Notes: generated by a model from the sequence alone, not told the origin. Numbered from the stretch's first letter, positions 14,457 through 22,957 are shown. The stretch is DNA of 40,886 nt from an uncultured Muribaculaceae bacterium (GCA_947176745.1 CAMWRV010000023.1:1-40886); one strand, 5' to 3'. Numbers and translations: made by a program.

Positions 14457-15785
14457 ATGAAATTTCCGTTGCTGACCAGAGATATGGTCAATGAGTTCGA
14501 ATTGCGGCTGTCGAAAGTCCGTATGGCCATGACTGAGGCGCGGCTCGATGCCGTGCTTGTCGGCTCGACAGTCAATCTGTTTTATCTTACAGGTGGTGTG
14601 TGCAGGGGGTATATGTATATACCCGTAGACCGCGAACCGGTCTTCTTCGTGATTCCGCCTGCCGAACCGGCCGGTGAAATCTTCTCGCAGATAAGAAAGC
14701 CTGAACAGATCCCTGATCTTCTCGCGGCAAAGGGCTATGACATTCCTGCCCGTATAGGACTTGAGTTCGATGATCTCTACTATTCCGAGATCGAGAGACT
14801 CAGGAAGGTCTTCGCGTCATCGGAGATCGCCGACGGCTCGCGAGTCATGCGTCGTGCAAGACTGGTCAAGACTCCTTATGAGGTGGATCGTATGCGGGAT
14901 GACGGACTCAGACATTGTGCCGTATACTCCCGCATAGACAGACTCAGGAAGGTCTTCGCGTCATCGGAGATCGCCGACGGCTCGCGAGTCATGCGTCGTG
15001 CAAGACTGGTCAAGACTCCTTATGAGGTGGATCGTATGCGGGATGACGGACTCAGACATTGTGCCGTATACTCCCGCATAGACAGTTGCTACAGGGAGGG
15101 TATGACAGATCTGGAGTTTCAGATCGAGATTGAGCATGTGCTCCGCATGGAGGGATGTCTCGGATTCCTTCGCGTCGCCGGATCAAGAATGGAGATTAAT
15201 ATGGGCAGCCTTCTTGCCGGCCCGAACGCCGACGTGCCCTCTCCTTATGACTTCTCGATGGGAGGTGCGGGAGTCGATCCGTCACTACCCGTCGGAGCGT
15301 CGGGCATAATCATGAAGCCCGGCATGTCGGTGATGGTCGATATGAACGGAGGTTTCAACGGCTACCAGACAGACATGACGCGTTGCTGGACCGTAGGCGA
15401 AGTCGGAGAGAAAGCACTGCGGGCGCATGAATGTTCGCGCGCGATACTCCGGGATCTTGAGTCATTCGCCCGTCCGGGAGTGGAAGCGGGAGAACTCTAC
15501 AGAAGGGCGGCGAGGATCGCCGAGGAGGCCGGTCTGTCGTCATGTTTCATGGGGCACGCGCACAAGGTGGCGTTTATCGGCCACGGCGTCGGGATCGAAC
15601 TTAACGAAGCCCCGGTGCTGATGGGACGTGACAGGACTCTGCTTGAGGAGAACATGACTCTTGCCATCGAACCCAAGTTTGTAATTCCCGAAGTGGGAGC
15701 GCTCGGAGTGGAGAATACATATGTCGTCACTGACGGCGGACTTGAGAATCTCACCCCGTTTAACGAAAATCTCGCTGCACTGTGA
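14457..15785 (+). CDS. M24 family aminopeptidase (Xaa-Pro type) with internal duplication
   Basis: A 442-residue cytosolic metallopeptidase. The N-terminal creatinase-like domain (about 1-210) precedes a pita-bread catalytic domain. The metal ligands are all visible: Asp in MVDMNGGF, Asp in YQTDMTRCW, His in GHGVGIELNEAP, Glu in LAIEPKF and Glu in GVENTYVV. Residues 114-161 are repeated exactly as 162-209 because of a 144-bp tandem duplication in the DNA. Without it the protein would be 394 residues, close to the usual family size. The duplicated stretch includes the conserved linker RLVKTPYEVDRMRD leading into the catalytic domain, so the extra copy may affect folding, but the catalytic part is intact. 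The cca-like gene starts inside its stop codon. Confidence 0.92.
   Translation: MKFPLLTRDMVNEFELRLSKVRMAMTEARLDAVLVGSTVNLFYLTGGVCRGYMYIPVDREPVFFVIPPAEPAGEIFSQIRKPEQIPDLLAAKGYDIPARIGLEFDDLYYSEIERLRKVFASSEIADGSRVMRRARLVKTPYEVDRMRDDGLRHCAVYSRIDRLRKVFASSEIADGSRVMRRARLVKTPYEVDRMRDDGLRHCAVYSRIDSCYREGMTDLEFQIEIEHVLRMEGCLGFLRVAGSRMEINMGSLLAGPNADVPSPYDFSMGGAGVDPSLPVGASGIIMKPGMSVMVDMNGGFNGYQTDMTRCWTVGEVGEKALRAHECSRAILRDLESFARPGVEAGELYRRAARIAEEAGLSSCFMGHAHKVAFIGHGVGIELNEAPVLMGRDRTLLEENMTLAIEPKFVIPEVGALGVENTYVVTDGGLENLTPFNENLAAL
14796..15085. repeat. Exact 144-bp tandem duplication
   Basis: Bases 14796-14939 are repeated without a single difference at 14940-15083, and the match runs two bases further (AG). 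The unit is 48 codons, so the reading frame is kept. Perfect identity, including all third codon positions, indicates a very recent event, or an assembly artefact. Confidence 0.97.
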
Positions 15786-17203
15786 ATCTGAAGGATGATC
15801 TGAAAAATCCGGTTTTCCGGAGGATAGGAGAAATCGCAGACTCGATGGGGCGCGAGGTCTATGTGGTGGGCGGATATGTACGCGACATATTCCTGGAGCG
15901 TCCGTCAAAGGATATAGATCTCGTGACGGTCGGAAGCGGCATAGAACTTGCCACAAGAGTGGCGGCCGAGCTCGGACGCAAGACAAGTCTGAGCGTATTT
16001 GCGACCTACGGCACCGCTCAGGTGAAGTCGGGCGACCTCGAACTTGAGTTTGTCGGTGCCCGGCGCGAGTCTTATTCACGCGAGAGCCGCAATCCGATTG
16101 TGGAGGACGGAACTCTTGAGGATGACCAGAACCGACGCGACTTCACGGTCAACGCCATGGCCATATGTCTGAACGCAGACCGTTTCGGCGAACTTGTCGA
16201 CCCTTTCTCCGGCATTGCCGATCTTCATAATAAACTGATCCGCACCCCGTCGGATCCCGACATAACCTTCAGCGACGATCCGCTGCGGATGATGCGTGCG
16301 GTTCGCTTCGCAAGCCAGCTCGGATTCGAGATCGTGCCCGAGACTTTTGAGGCGATAAGACGCAACCGCGAGAGAATAAAGATCATAACGCGCGAACGTA
16401 TCAACGACGAACTCGGCAAGATCATGCGGTCGCCGAAACCGTCAGTCGGTCTCAAGCTTCTCGACACCGCCGGACTTCTCGAACTCATCTTCCCCTCGCT
16501 CTGCGAGCTGAAGGGAGTAGAGATCATGGAGGGCAAGGGACACAAAGACAATTTCCACCACACACTGCAGGTGGTCGACAATGTGGCGGCGCGGAGCGAC
16601 AACGAGTGGCTGCGCTGGGCCGCGTTGCTTCACGACATCGGCAAGCCGCAGACAAAGCGTTACGACGCCAGACTGGGATGGACATTCCATAACCACAATT
16701 TCGTAGGCGAGAAGATGGTGCCGCGCATCTTCAGGAAGATGAAGCTTCCGATGAACGAGAAGATGAAATATGTGGCCAAGATCGTGGGTCTTCACATGCG
16801 CCCTCAGAGCGTAGGGGAGGAGGGTGTCTCTGATTCGGGAGTGCGCCGTCTTATAACCGATGCAGGCCCGGACCTGGATGATCTGATGATTCTTGCCGAA
16901 GCCGACATCACGTCGAAGAATCCCGCCAAGGTGCGCCGTCAGCTCGAAGGCTTCGCACGTCTGCGCGAGAGAATGACGCAGATCAACGACGCCGACGCTC
17001 TGCGCAACTGGAAGAATCCTGTCAACGGCAACGAGATAATCGAGCATTTCAACATAGCGCCCGGCAAGGAGATCGCCGCCATAAAAGACGCGGTCAAGGA
17101 AGCCGTGATGGACGGTCGCATACCCTGTGAGCATGACGCTGCCTGGAAATATGTGCTTGAAATCGCGCCGTCCATACTTGGCGGAGAGACCGGAAATTGC
17201 TAA
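15782..17203 (+). CDS. cca: CCA tRNA nucleotidyltransferase / HD-domain protein
   Basis: A 473-residue class II nucleotidyltransferase. The catalytic head has VYVVGGYVRDIFLERPSKDID with the Asp-x-Asp pair, then RRDFTVNAMAI, and RMMRAVRFASQLGFEI, the motifs of bacterial CCA-adding and poly(A) polymerases. A C-terminal HD phosphohydrolase domain follows (LLHDIGKPQTK near 281, HNHNFVGEKM). The enzyme adds or repairs the 3' CCA end of tRNAs; cca versus poly(A) polymerase cannot be fixed by eye, but this is the only candidate here. It starts with GTG at 15782 inside the peptidase stop (GTGA overlap), so translation is coupled. Confidence 0.9.
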   Translation: MNLKDDLKNPVFRRIGEIADSMGREVYVVGGYVRDIFLERPSKDIDLVTVGSGIELATRVAAELGRKTSLSVFATYGTAQVKSGDLELEFVGARRESYSRESRNPIVEDGTLEDDQNRRDFTVNAMAICLNADRFGELVDPFSGIADLHNKLIRTPSDPDITFSDDPLRMMRAVRFASQLGFEIVPETFEAIRRNRERIKIITRERINDELGKIMRSPKPSVGLKLLDTAGLLELIFPSLCELKGVEIMEGKGHKDNFHHTLQVVDNVAARSDNEWLRWAALLHDIGKPQTKRYDARLGWTFHNHNFVGEKMVPRIFRKMKLPMNEKMKYVAKIVGLHMRPQSVGEEGVSDSGVRRLITDAGPDLDDLMILAEADITSKNPAKVRRQLEGFARLRERMTQINDADALRNWKNPVNGNEIIEHFNIAPGKEIAAIKDAVKEAVMDGRIPCEHDAAWKYVLEIAPSILGGETGNC

Positions 17204-17250
17204 AAAATATCAAAAAACCGGAAAATAAAGCGGTTGGCCGCACGGTTATG

Positions 17251-17281
17251 ATTGAGATATCAGAAAATTTTATTAATTTTG
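17251..17281 (+). promoter_or_regulatory. Promoter of the rplM-rpsI operon
   Basis: ATTG at 17251-17254, 19 bases, TAATTTTG at 17274-17281. Transcription would start near 17286, giving a leader of about 107 bases before the rplM start. Confidence 0.7.
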
Positions 17282-17294
17282 CGAGCCGATTATA

Positions 17295-17390
17295 TCCAGT
17301 TTAATAGTCCGCTTGGGGACGACTGCCCCGGTTCTGGCCAGCCGGAAGTCTGAAAGAGCGGCGTTTAACTAATCTAAAATCAAATCAATA
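17295..17390 (+). ncRNA. Candidate L13 ribosomal-protein leader (Bacteroidia type)
   Basis: The leader between promoter and rplM can fold. An outer stem CCGCT (17309-17313) pairs with AGCGG (17357-17361). Inside lie a GGGG/CCCC hairpin (17315-17318 with 17326-17329) and a CTGG/CCAG hairpin (17334-17341). An autoregulatory leader class upstream of L13 genes in Bacteroidia has been described, and position and size fit. I matched it by location and pairing, not by covariance model. Confidence 0.5.
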
Positions 17391-17392
17391 AA

Positions 17393-17869
17393 GTGGATAC
17401 TTTAAGTTACAAGACAATCTCTGCCACCCCTGCTACAATCGAGAAGAAATGGGTGGTTATCGATGCTACCGATCAGGTTCTCGGTCGTCTTTGCAGCAAT
17501 GTCGCAAAGATTCTCCGTGGCAAGAACAAGGCAGACTACACTCCCAACCTCGACTGCGGTGACAATGTGATCATCATCAACGCAGACAAGGTCATCCTCA
17601 ACGGTGACAAGATGAGCAAGCGCGAGTATCTCCGCTACACCGGCTATCCCGGCGGTCAGCGCAGCTACACTCCGCAGGATCTCATGGACAAGTCGTTCAA
17701 GGTGACAATGAAGGGCAAGCACCCTCTGTTCATCAAAGTCGTGAAAGGCATGCTCCCCAAGACCAAGCTCGGTGCGAAGCAGCTCACGAACCTTCACGTG
17801 TTCAACGGCTCAGAGCATCCTTTTGCCGACAAGAACCCGATCGTTTTGGATATCAATAAAATGAAATAA
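17393..17869 (+). CDS. rplM: 50S ribosomal protein L13
   Basis: A 158-residue ribosomal protein that begins with GTG (MDTLSYKTISATPATIEKKW), the usual Bacteroidales N-terminus. Conserved L13 segments include VLGRLCSNVAKILRGK, NPNLDCGDNVIIINADKV in variant form, and LPKTKLGAKQLTNLHVFNGS. L13 is an early-binding protein of the large subunit. It is first in the rplM-rpsI unit, 8 bases before rpsI, behind a promoter and a structured leader that probably mediates feedback control. Confidence 0.98.
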   Translation: MDTLSYKTISATPATIEKKWVVIDATDQVLGRLCSNVAKILRGKNKADYTPNLDCGDNVIIINADKVILNGDKMSKREYLRYTGYPGGQRSYTPQDLMDKSFKVTMKGKHPLFIKVVKGMLPKTKLGAKQLTNLHVFNGSEHPFADKNPIVLDINKMK

Positions 17870-17877
17870 GAAAGAAG

Positions 17878-18264
17878 ATGGAAAAAGTAAATGCAATTGG
17901 CCGCCGCAAGGCAGCTGTGGCCCGAGTTTATCTCACCGAGGGTACCGGTAATATCGTTATCGACAAGCGTCCTCTCGACGTCTACTTCCCCTCTTCGATT
18001 CTTCAGTATGTCGTTAAGCAGCCCCTCACAACTCTTGAGGTTGCTGAGAAATACGACATCGTGGCTCACCTCGACGGCGGCGGCTACAAAGGCCAGGCCG
18101 AGGCTCTCCGTCTCGCCATCGCCCGCGCTCTCGTCAAGGTTAACCCCGAGGACAAGGCCGCTCTCCGCAAGGAAGGCTTCATGACCCGCGACGCCCGTGA
18201 GGTTGAGCGTAAGAAACCGGGTCGTCCCAAGGCACGCAAACGCTTCCAGTTCTCGAAACGTTAA
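17878..18264 (+). CDS. rpsI: 30S ribosomal protein S9
   Basis: A 128-residue small-subunit protein. It begins MEKVNAIGRRKAAVARVYL and ends with the invariant KKPGRPKARKRFQFSKR tail, whose last arginine reaches the P-site tRNA in the ribosome. The internal GGGYKGQAEALRLAIARALV block is also typical. It follows rplM by 8 bases, the almost universal rplM-rpsI pair. Confidence 0.98.
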   Translation: MEKVNAIGRRKAAVARVYLTEGTGNIVIDKRPLDVYFPSSILQYVVKQPLTTLEVAEKYDIVAHLDGGGYKGQAEALRLAIARALVKVNPEDKAALRKEGFMTRDAREVERKKPGRPKARKRFQFSKR

Positions 18265-18295
18265 TACGCGTCCCTTCTTTCCCTACATGGATTTT

Positions 18296-18310
18296 ATGCG
18301 CTGCGCGCAT
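18296..18310 (+). other. Perfect hairpin between rpsI and rpsB
   Basis: ATGCGC (18296-18301), a TGC loop and GCGCAT (18305-18310) form a short perfect stem followed by TGTGTTTAG. The T-run is poor, so this may be a weak terminator or part of an rpsB leader. No recognisable promoter lies between it and rpsB. Confidence 0.35.
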
Positions 18311-18392
18311 TGTGTTTAGTATCTAAATTCCCCGGATGGACACGTTCCCTACCCCGGAATTGATTCAAAAAGAACGTAAACAAACCAGAAAA

Positions 18393-19223
18393 ATGGCAAC
18401 ACCCACATTTGACCAGCTTCTTGAGGCAGGATGCCACTTCGGCCACCTCAAGCGCAAATGGAACCCCGCAATGGCTCCCTACATCTTCATGGAGCGCAAC
18501 GGTATCCACATCATTGACTTATATAAGACGGCAGCAAAGATCGACGAGGCAGCCAACGCTCTCAAACAGATTGCCAAGAGCGGCAAGAAGGTCCTCTTCG
18601 TAGCCACCAAAAAACAGGCCAAAGAGGCAATCGAAAGCAAGGCAGGCGCTATCAACATGCCCTATGTGACCGAGCGCTGGCCGGGCGGTATGCTCACCAA
18701 CTTCCCCACAATCCGCAAGGCTGTGAAGAAGATGACAACCATCGACAAGATGGCCAAGGACGGCACTTTCGACAACCTGTCGAAGCGCGAGAAACTTCAG
18801 ATCACTCGCCAGCGTGCGAAACTCGAGAAGAACCTCGGTTCGATCGCTGACCTCGGTCGCCTTCCGTCGGCTCTCTTCGTGGTTGACGTGATGAAAGAGC
18901 ACATCGCTGTCGCTGAGGCAAAGCGTCTCGGCATACCTGTGTTCGCTATCGTCGACACAAACTCTAATCCTGCTGATGTAGACTATCTGATCCCCGCCAA
19001 CGACGACGCATCGAAGAGCATCGACATCATTCTCGATGCCGTATGTGCAGCTATGGCAGAGGGTCTTGAGGAGCGCAAGGTCGAGAAGATCGACGCTCCC
19101 GAGGAGAAGGATGCAGAGGGCGAGGCTCCCGCAAAGCGTCGCCGCGTGCGCCGCAACGAGGCTCCCGCAGCCGAGGCCCCCAAGGCTGAGGAGGCAGTTG
19201 CCGAGGCTCCCGCAGCAGAGTAA
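18393..19223 (+). CDS. rpsB: 30S ribosomal protein S2
   Basis: A 276-residue protein. The S2 signature LLEAGCHFGHLKRKWNPAMA and the later block ALFVVDVMKEHIAVAEAKRL are present. I chose the ATG at 18393 (MATPTFDQLL); an in-frame ATG at 18336 adds 19 unrelated residues. The last 40 residues form an Ala/Glu/Pro-rich low-complexity extension after the basic patch AKRRRVRRNE, longer than in E. coli S2, as often seen in Bacteroidales. A strong terminator separates it from tsf, its usual partner. Confidence 0.97.
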   Translation: MATPTFDQLLEAGCHFGHLKRKWNPAMAPYIFMERNGIHIIDLYKTAAKIDEAANALKQIAKSGKKVLFVATKKQAKEAIESKAGAINMPYVTERWPGGMLTNFPTIRKAVKKMTTIDKMAKDGTFDNLSKREKLQITRQRAKLEKNLGSIADLGRLPSALFVVDVMKEHIAVAEAKRLGIPVFAIVDTNSNPADVDYLIPANDDASKSIDIILDAVCAAMAEGLEERKVEKIDAPEEKDAEGEAPAKRRRVRRNEAPAAEAPKAEEAVAEAPAAE

Positions 19224-19234
19224 ATGAATTTCCC

Positions 19235-19268
19235 GGGCGCGCCCCTGCCGGGACGCGCCTTTTTTTTC
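19235..19268 (+). terminator. Rho-independent terminator between rpsB and tsf
   Basis: GGCGCG (19236-19241) pairs with CGCGCC (19254-19259) around a 12-base loop and is followed by eight T residues (19260-19267). It is a canonical terminator, yet tsf begins 100 bases later with no clear promoter between, so partial read-through is likely. Confidence 0.85.
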
Positions 19269-19368
19269 GTTTATTGACTCCGCTTTCAGGGTTTGCACGC
19301 AAATTCAGGCGGACCCGTGAACTGAGTCGGTACACTATGTAAAATCAAACAAATCAAATACAGAAACA

Positions 19369-20361
19369 ATGGCTGTAAGTATTGAAGATATCAAGAAACT
19401 GCGCCACATGACCGGTGCCGGCATGATGGACTGCAAGAATGCTCTCGCAGAGACTGACGGCGATATCAACGCTGCTATCGAGATCATCCGCAAGAAGGGT
19501 CAGGCCGTGGCTGCAAAGCGCGAGGACCGCAACGCCGCAGAAGGCTGCGTATTCTCCGGCATCAACGGCAATTTCGCCGCTATCGCCACTCTTAAGTGCG
19601 AGACTGACTTCGTTGCAAAGAACGAGTCTTTCCGCGCTCTTGCCAAGAAAGTGCTTGAGACTGCACTCGCAAACAAGGCAAAGAGCCTTGACGAGCTTAA
19701 GGGTCTCGCCATCGACGGCCGCACTGTAGCTGAACTCATCACCGACGAGATCGGCAAGACAGGCGAGAAGATGGAACTCGGCGACTACGAGTGGATCGAG
19801 GCTGCTACAGTGGCTTCATACAACCACTTTAACGACAAGCTCGCCGCTATCGTGGGCTTCAACCTCGAGGGTGTTGATCCCCAGGTGGGCCGTGAGGTCT
19901 GCATGCAGATCGCATCGATGAACCCTGTGGCTGTGTCGCGCAACGACGTTCCCCAGGAGACTATCGACCAGGAGATCAGCGTCGCTATCGAGAAGACTAA
20001 GCAGGAGCAGGTTGTCAAGGCTCAGGAAGTCGCTCTCAAGAAGGCCGGTCTCAACCCCAACCACTTCGACTCTGAAGACCACATCGAGAGCAACATCACC
20101 AAGGGCTGGATCACAGCTGAGGAAGCTGAGCGTGGCCGTCAGATTATGAAGGAGGCCGGCGAGGCCAAAGCCGCCAACCTCCCCGAGGCGATGATCCAAA
20201 ATATCGCCAACGGTCGTCTGAACAAGTTCTTCAAGGAGAGCTGTCTGCTTGAGCAGGCTTATGTTCAGGATGCAAAGATTACTGTAGGCCAGTTCCTCGA
20301 CAACACAACCAAGGGTCTTGTTGTCGTTGACTTCAAGCGTGTAAACCTCAACGAGGACTAA
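19369..20361 (+). CDS. tsf: Elongation factor Ts
   Basis: A 330-residue nucleotide-exchange factor for EF-Tu. The N-terminal UBA-like helix has KLRHMTGAGMMDCKNAL and the core contains the conserved LKCETDFVAKNESF segment, with the expected two-lobed core and the C-terminal KFFKESCLLEQAYVQD. The length of about 330 is standard for Bacteroidales and longer than the E. coli protein. Next to rpsB as in most bacteria. A strong terminator follows at 20386. Confidence 0.98.
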   Translation: MAVSIEDIKKLRHMTGAGMMDCKNALAETDGDINAAIEIIRKKGQAVAAKREDRNAAEGCVFSGINGNFAAIATLKCETDFVAKNESFRALAKKVLETALANKAKSLDELKGLAIDGRTVAELITDEIGKTGEKMELGDYEWIEAATVASYNHFNDKLAAIVGFNLEGVDPQVGREVCMQIASMNPVAVSRNDVPQETIDQEISVAIEKTKQEQVVKAQEVALKKAGLNPNHFDSEDHIESNITKGWITAEEAERGRQIMKEAGEAKAANLPEAMIQNIANGRLNKFFKESCLLEQAYVQDAKITVGQFLDNTTKGLVVVDFKRVNLNED

Positions 20362-20385
20362 TCTCCCCGTATAGACTGAATATTG

Positions 20386-20420
20386 AATAGCGCCCTCCAT
20401 AGCGGGGTGGCGCTATTCTT
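20386..20420 (+). terminator. Rho-independent terminator after tsf
   Basis: A perfect 9-bp stem AATAGCGCC (20386-20394) and GGCGCTATT (20409-20417) with a 14-base loop. The following bases are only moderately T-rich (CTTCGTATCTTTC). Confidence 0.75.
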
Positions 20421-20527
20421 CGTATCTTTCCGTTAACCCCGTGTCAGGGCAACATAACCGGAATAATATCATAAAAACTCACCATCTGCAAGCACCTTAA
20501 GACTTGCGTATATATCTATCTCTGTCA

Positions 20528-21268
20528 ATGGGCAATCTTATCATCGAACTTGATACTGACATCTTCCTCTGGGTCAACTCATGGCATTCCCACTTCTGGG
20601 ACAGGTTCATGTGGGTGACGAGCGGGAAGATGATATGGGTTCCTCTTTATGCGAGTATCCTGTATGCCATCTATCTCAGTTACGGACTGCGCACCACGTT
20701 GCTGATGCTTCTGATGACAGTGCTCGCGGTCACTGCCGCCGACCAGCTTTGCGCCACTTTCATACGCCCCGCTTTCGAGCGTATGCGCCCTGCCAATCTC
20801 GAAAATCCGATATCGGATCTTGTGCATATTGTCGAAGGTTATCGAGGAGGACGATATGGATTCCCCTCCTGTCACGCCGCGAACACGTTTGCTCTCGGAT
20901 CGCTTATGTCGCTGCTTTTCAGAAGGTGGCAGTTCACTGTGTTTATATTCCTATGGGCTGTGATGGTCTGTTATTCCAGACTTTACCTCGGCGTGCATTA
21001 TCCCGGCGACATCCTTGTCGGCATGACCATCGGAATCATCTGCGGATCCGTGTGCTACGCATGTGCAGGCATTGTGCTTGGTCTTTTTGTCTATTCCCGT
21101 CCCAAGAGGCGTGAGGCCCGCCGACTGGTGGCGACATACCGTCGCGGCGCACCGCTGATTCATACAGACGTGTGCAACCGTCAGATCAGGTGGCGGCCTT
21201 CATATCTGCCGGTGGCTGTCTGCGGTCTGACAGTATTGTCTATCCTCATCTACGCCGCAGCAGGATAA
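20528..21268 (+). CDS. PAP2-family membrane phosphatase
   Basis: A 246-residue inner-membrane protein with about five membrane segments and the three phosphatase motifs: R-x6-RP (Arg80 to Pro88, Arg in place of the usual first Lys), FPSCHAAN (His116) and SRLYLGVHYPGD (Arg151, nucleophile His157, Asp161). Such enzymes remove phosphate from lipid substrates such as undecaprenyl diphosphate, phosphatidic acid or lipid A; the substrate cannot be told here. I chose the ATG at 20528 (MGNLIIELDTDIFLWV). An upstream in-frame start at 20504 adds only MRIYLSLS. The C-terminal 50 residues after a basic patch end in another hydrophobic segment. Confidence 0.9.
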   Translation: MGNLIIELDTDIFLWVNSWHSHFWDRFMWVTSGKMIWVPLYASILYAIYLSYGLRTTLLMLLMTVLAVTAADQLCATFIRPAFERMRPANLENPISDLVHIVEGYRGGRYGFPSCHAANTFALGSLMSLLFRRWQFTVFIFLWAVMVCYSRLYLGVHYPGDILVGMTIGIICGSVCYACAGIVLGLFVYSRPKRREARRLVATYRRGAPLIHTDVCNRQIRWRPSYLPVAVCGLTVLSILIYAAAG

Positions 21269-21427
21269 TCCGTATGACCTATCATTCACAATCACCGAAT
21301 CAAGCGACAGGTCAGACATCGGCGATGTTGATGTTGAGAGTTACGTTGTATTGGCAGACGTGCTGACCCTTGACAGAAAGAATTACACAAGAACCGCAGA
21401 ATAAAAGAACCGTTCCGAAATACTTGC
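21269..21427 (+). other. Intergenic stretch before a strong terminator
   Basis: The 159 bases between the PAP2 stop and the terminator stem hold no convincing gene. One frame reads without stop into VDVESYVVLADVLTLDRKN and ends at a TAA near 21404, but it has no start codon. It may be chance, a gene remnant or simply a 3' untranslated region. Confidence 0.3.
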
Positions 21428-21476
21428 GGCAGGGAGACTGAGGTCGTCATGACCCGGGTCTCCCTGCCTGTTTTTT
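21428..21476 (+). terminator. Strong rho-independent terminator
   Basis: An 11-bp perfect stem GGCAGGGAGAC (21428-21438) and GTCTCCCTGCC (21458-21468), then TG and six T. On the minus strand no T-run follows, so it serves the plus-strand PAP2 transcript and also separates it from the convergent helicase gene. Confidence 0.85.
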
Positions 21477-21489
21477 AGTGCGGGAATAC

Positions 21490-22884
21490 TTATCTGCAAG
21501 GAATGGTGGGATTGATGAGAAAGACCTGCTCGGTGGCGCGGGTCATGGCCGTGTAGAGCCATCTGTAGAAATCCTGACCCATCGTCTCGGTGGCTATTCC
21601 CCCCATGTCGATGTATATATGCTTCCACTGTCCGCCCTGAGCCTTGTGGCATGTGACGCAATATCCGTATTTTACCTGAAGGGCATTGAAGAACTCATCT
21701 TCAGTAGCCCCTTTTATCTTTTCGGAGATGGCGCCGTCATATGCGTCGAGCACATGGTTGTATAGCCGTTCCATCTCCTGTCGCGGAATCGACGGCCCGT
21801 CGCATACAAGACTGCGCAGCATGATCTGCGCGTTGACTATCGCGCCGTCCGACAGTCGCAGCTCGACCTCTGTGAAATAGCGTCCGTAGGCTTTCTCCGC
21901 CCTTCCGACCCATGTCACCTCTGCGGTGTCGCCGTTGGCGATCAGCCTTCCGGCTTTGTTTCGCGGAGCCCAGAAGTAATCGTTTTTGGAGACGATGATA
22001 CGGTCTCCACGCTCAAGCGGTTCCTCGGCAAACATCACCATGTTGCGCACGGCGGCGTTGAACCGGTTTGCCCGGCTGTTGGACCGGGTTATAATCAGAG
22101 TCTCCTCTGTGCCGACACGCGAGAAAGATTCCGACAGCGCGTCGGCCAGATCGGCCGATGAAATGGCGTGGATGTCGGGAAAATCGCTGACATCAAACCG
22201 GAGATTTTCTGCAAGTTCCTGATTGCCGAGTGCCATGCGCACGAGTGTGGCATTGTGTATTATGCCGCTTCCGGCAAGTTGCCTGACGGGAACATCGAGC
22301 GTGTGGCAGACCGGTCTGAGTCCGAGACTTGCGAGGCGGTCGCTGTTCATGGCGGTTGAAGTCTCCTGTCCGACAGGCGGAAGCTGAGCCTCGTCACCGA
22401 CAAGAAGCATGCGGCATCCGGGAGCGGAATAAACGTAGTTTACAAGAATACGGAGAAGACTGTGGTCTCCCGGACCGTCGTTGATCAGCGAAGCCTCGTC
22501 GACGATGAAGAGTGTGTCGCGGGTCTCGTTGCGCGAGATGAACCACGACCTCCCTGTCGGGTCCGAGGGATTCGGACGGTATATGCGCCGGTGTATCGTC
22601 GATGCCGGATGACTCGACAGCGACGAAGCGACTTTGGCGGCGCGACCCGTGGGGGCGAGCACCACGACGCGGCGGCGCAGACGGTCGAGAGCACCGATCA
22701 GAGCACCGACAAGCGAGGTCTTGCCGGTGCCGGCATAGCCGTTGAGCACGAACACGTCGCGGTCGCCGCCGGAGGCCGCGAATTCGGCCGCCGCGCACAG
22801 AACCGCCGCCTGACCGGCTATAGGCTCGAAGGGGAGAAGACTGAACGCTGTTCTGGCTATCTGGCTTCCTGGCGACATTTCCAT
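21490..22884 (-). CDS. RecD-like superfamily 1 DNA helicase
   Basis: A 464-residue ATP-dependent helicase. Motif I is LNGYAGTGKTSLVGA (about 47-61), motif II IVDEASLIND (127-136), motif III MLLVGDEAQLPPVGQE near 165-180, and motif VI lies in WLYTAMTRATEQVFLIN near the end, preceded by YCVTCHKAQGGQW. This set matches RecD2/Dda-type 5'-3' helicases that occur alone in Bacteroidetes, without RecB or RecC. It probably acts in DNA repair or recombination. It is on the minus strand, divergent from eno. The start at 22884 gives MEMSPGSQ; a second ATG two codons later is equally possible. Confidence 0.92.
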   Translation of the reverse strand: MEMSPGSQIARTAFSLLPFEPIAGQAAVLCAAAEFAASGGDRDVFVLNGYAGTGKTSLVGALIGALDRLRRRVVVLAPTGRAAKVASSLSSHPASTIHRRIYRPNPSDPTGRSWFISRNETRDTLFIVDEASLINDGPGDHSLLRILVNYVYSAPGCRMLLVGDEAQLPPVGQETSTAMNSDRLASLGLRPVCHTLDVPVRQLAGSGIIHNATLVRMALGNQELAENLRFDVSDFPDIHAISSADLADALSESFSRVGTEETLIITRSNSRANRFNAAVRNMVMFAEEPLERGDRIIVSKNDYFWAPRNKAGRLIANGDTAEVTWVGRAEKAYGRYFTEVELRLSDGAIVNAQIMLRSLVCDGPSIPRQEMERLYNHVLDAYDGAISEKIKGATEDEFFNALQVKYGYCVTCHKAQGGQWKHIYIDMGGIATETMGQDFYRWLYTAMTRATEQVFLINPTIPCR

Positions 22885-22949
22885 GTTAAGTCTTTGAAAA
22901 GATTTTTAAAGTTAAAGAAAATGAGCAACGATATTTGCGAAAAATTTGT

Positions 22950-22957
22950 TAACTTTG
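22950..22957 (+). promoter_or_regulatory. -7 element of the eno promoter
   Basis: TAACTTTG at 22950-22957 is a perfect -7 box, but no TTTG stands at the expected distance upstream (one at 22934 is only 12 bases away). It would give a leader of about 110 bases before eno. Confidence 0.45.
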
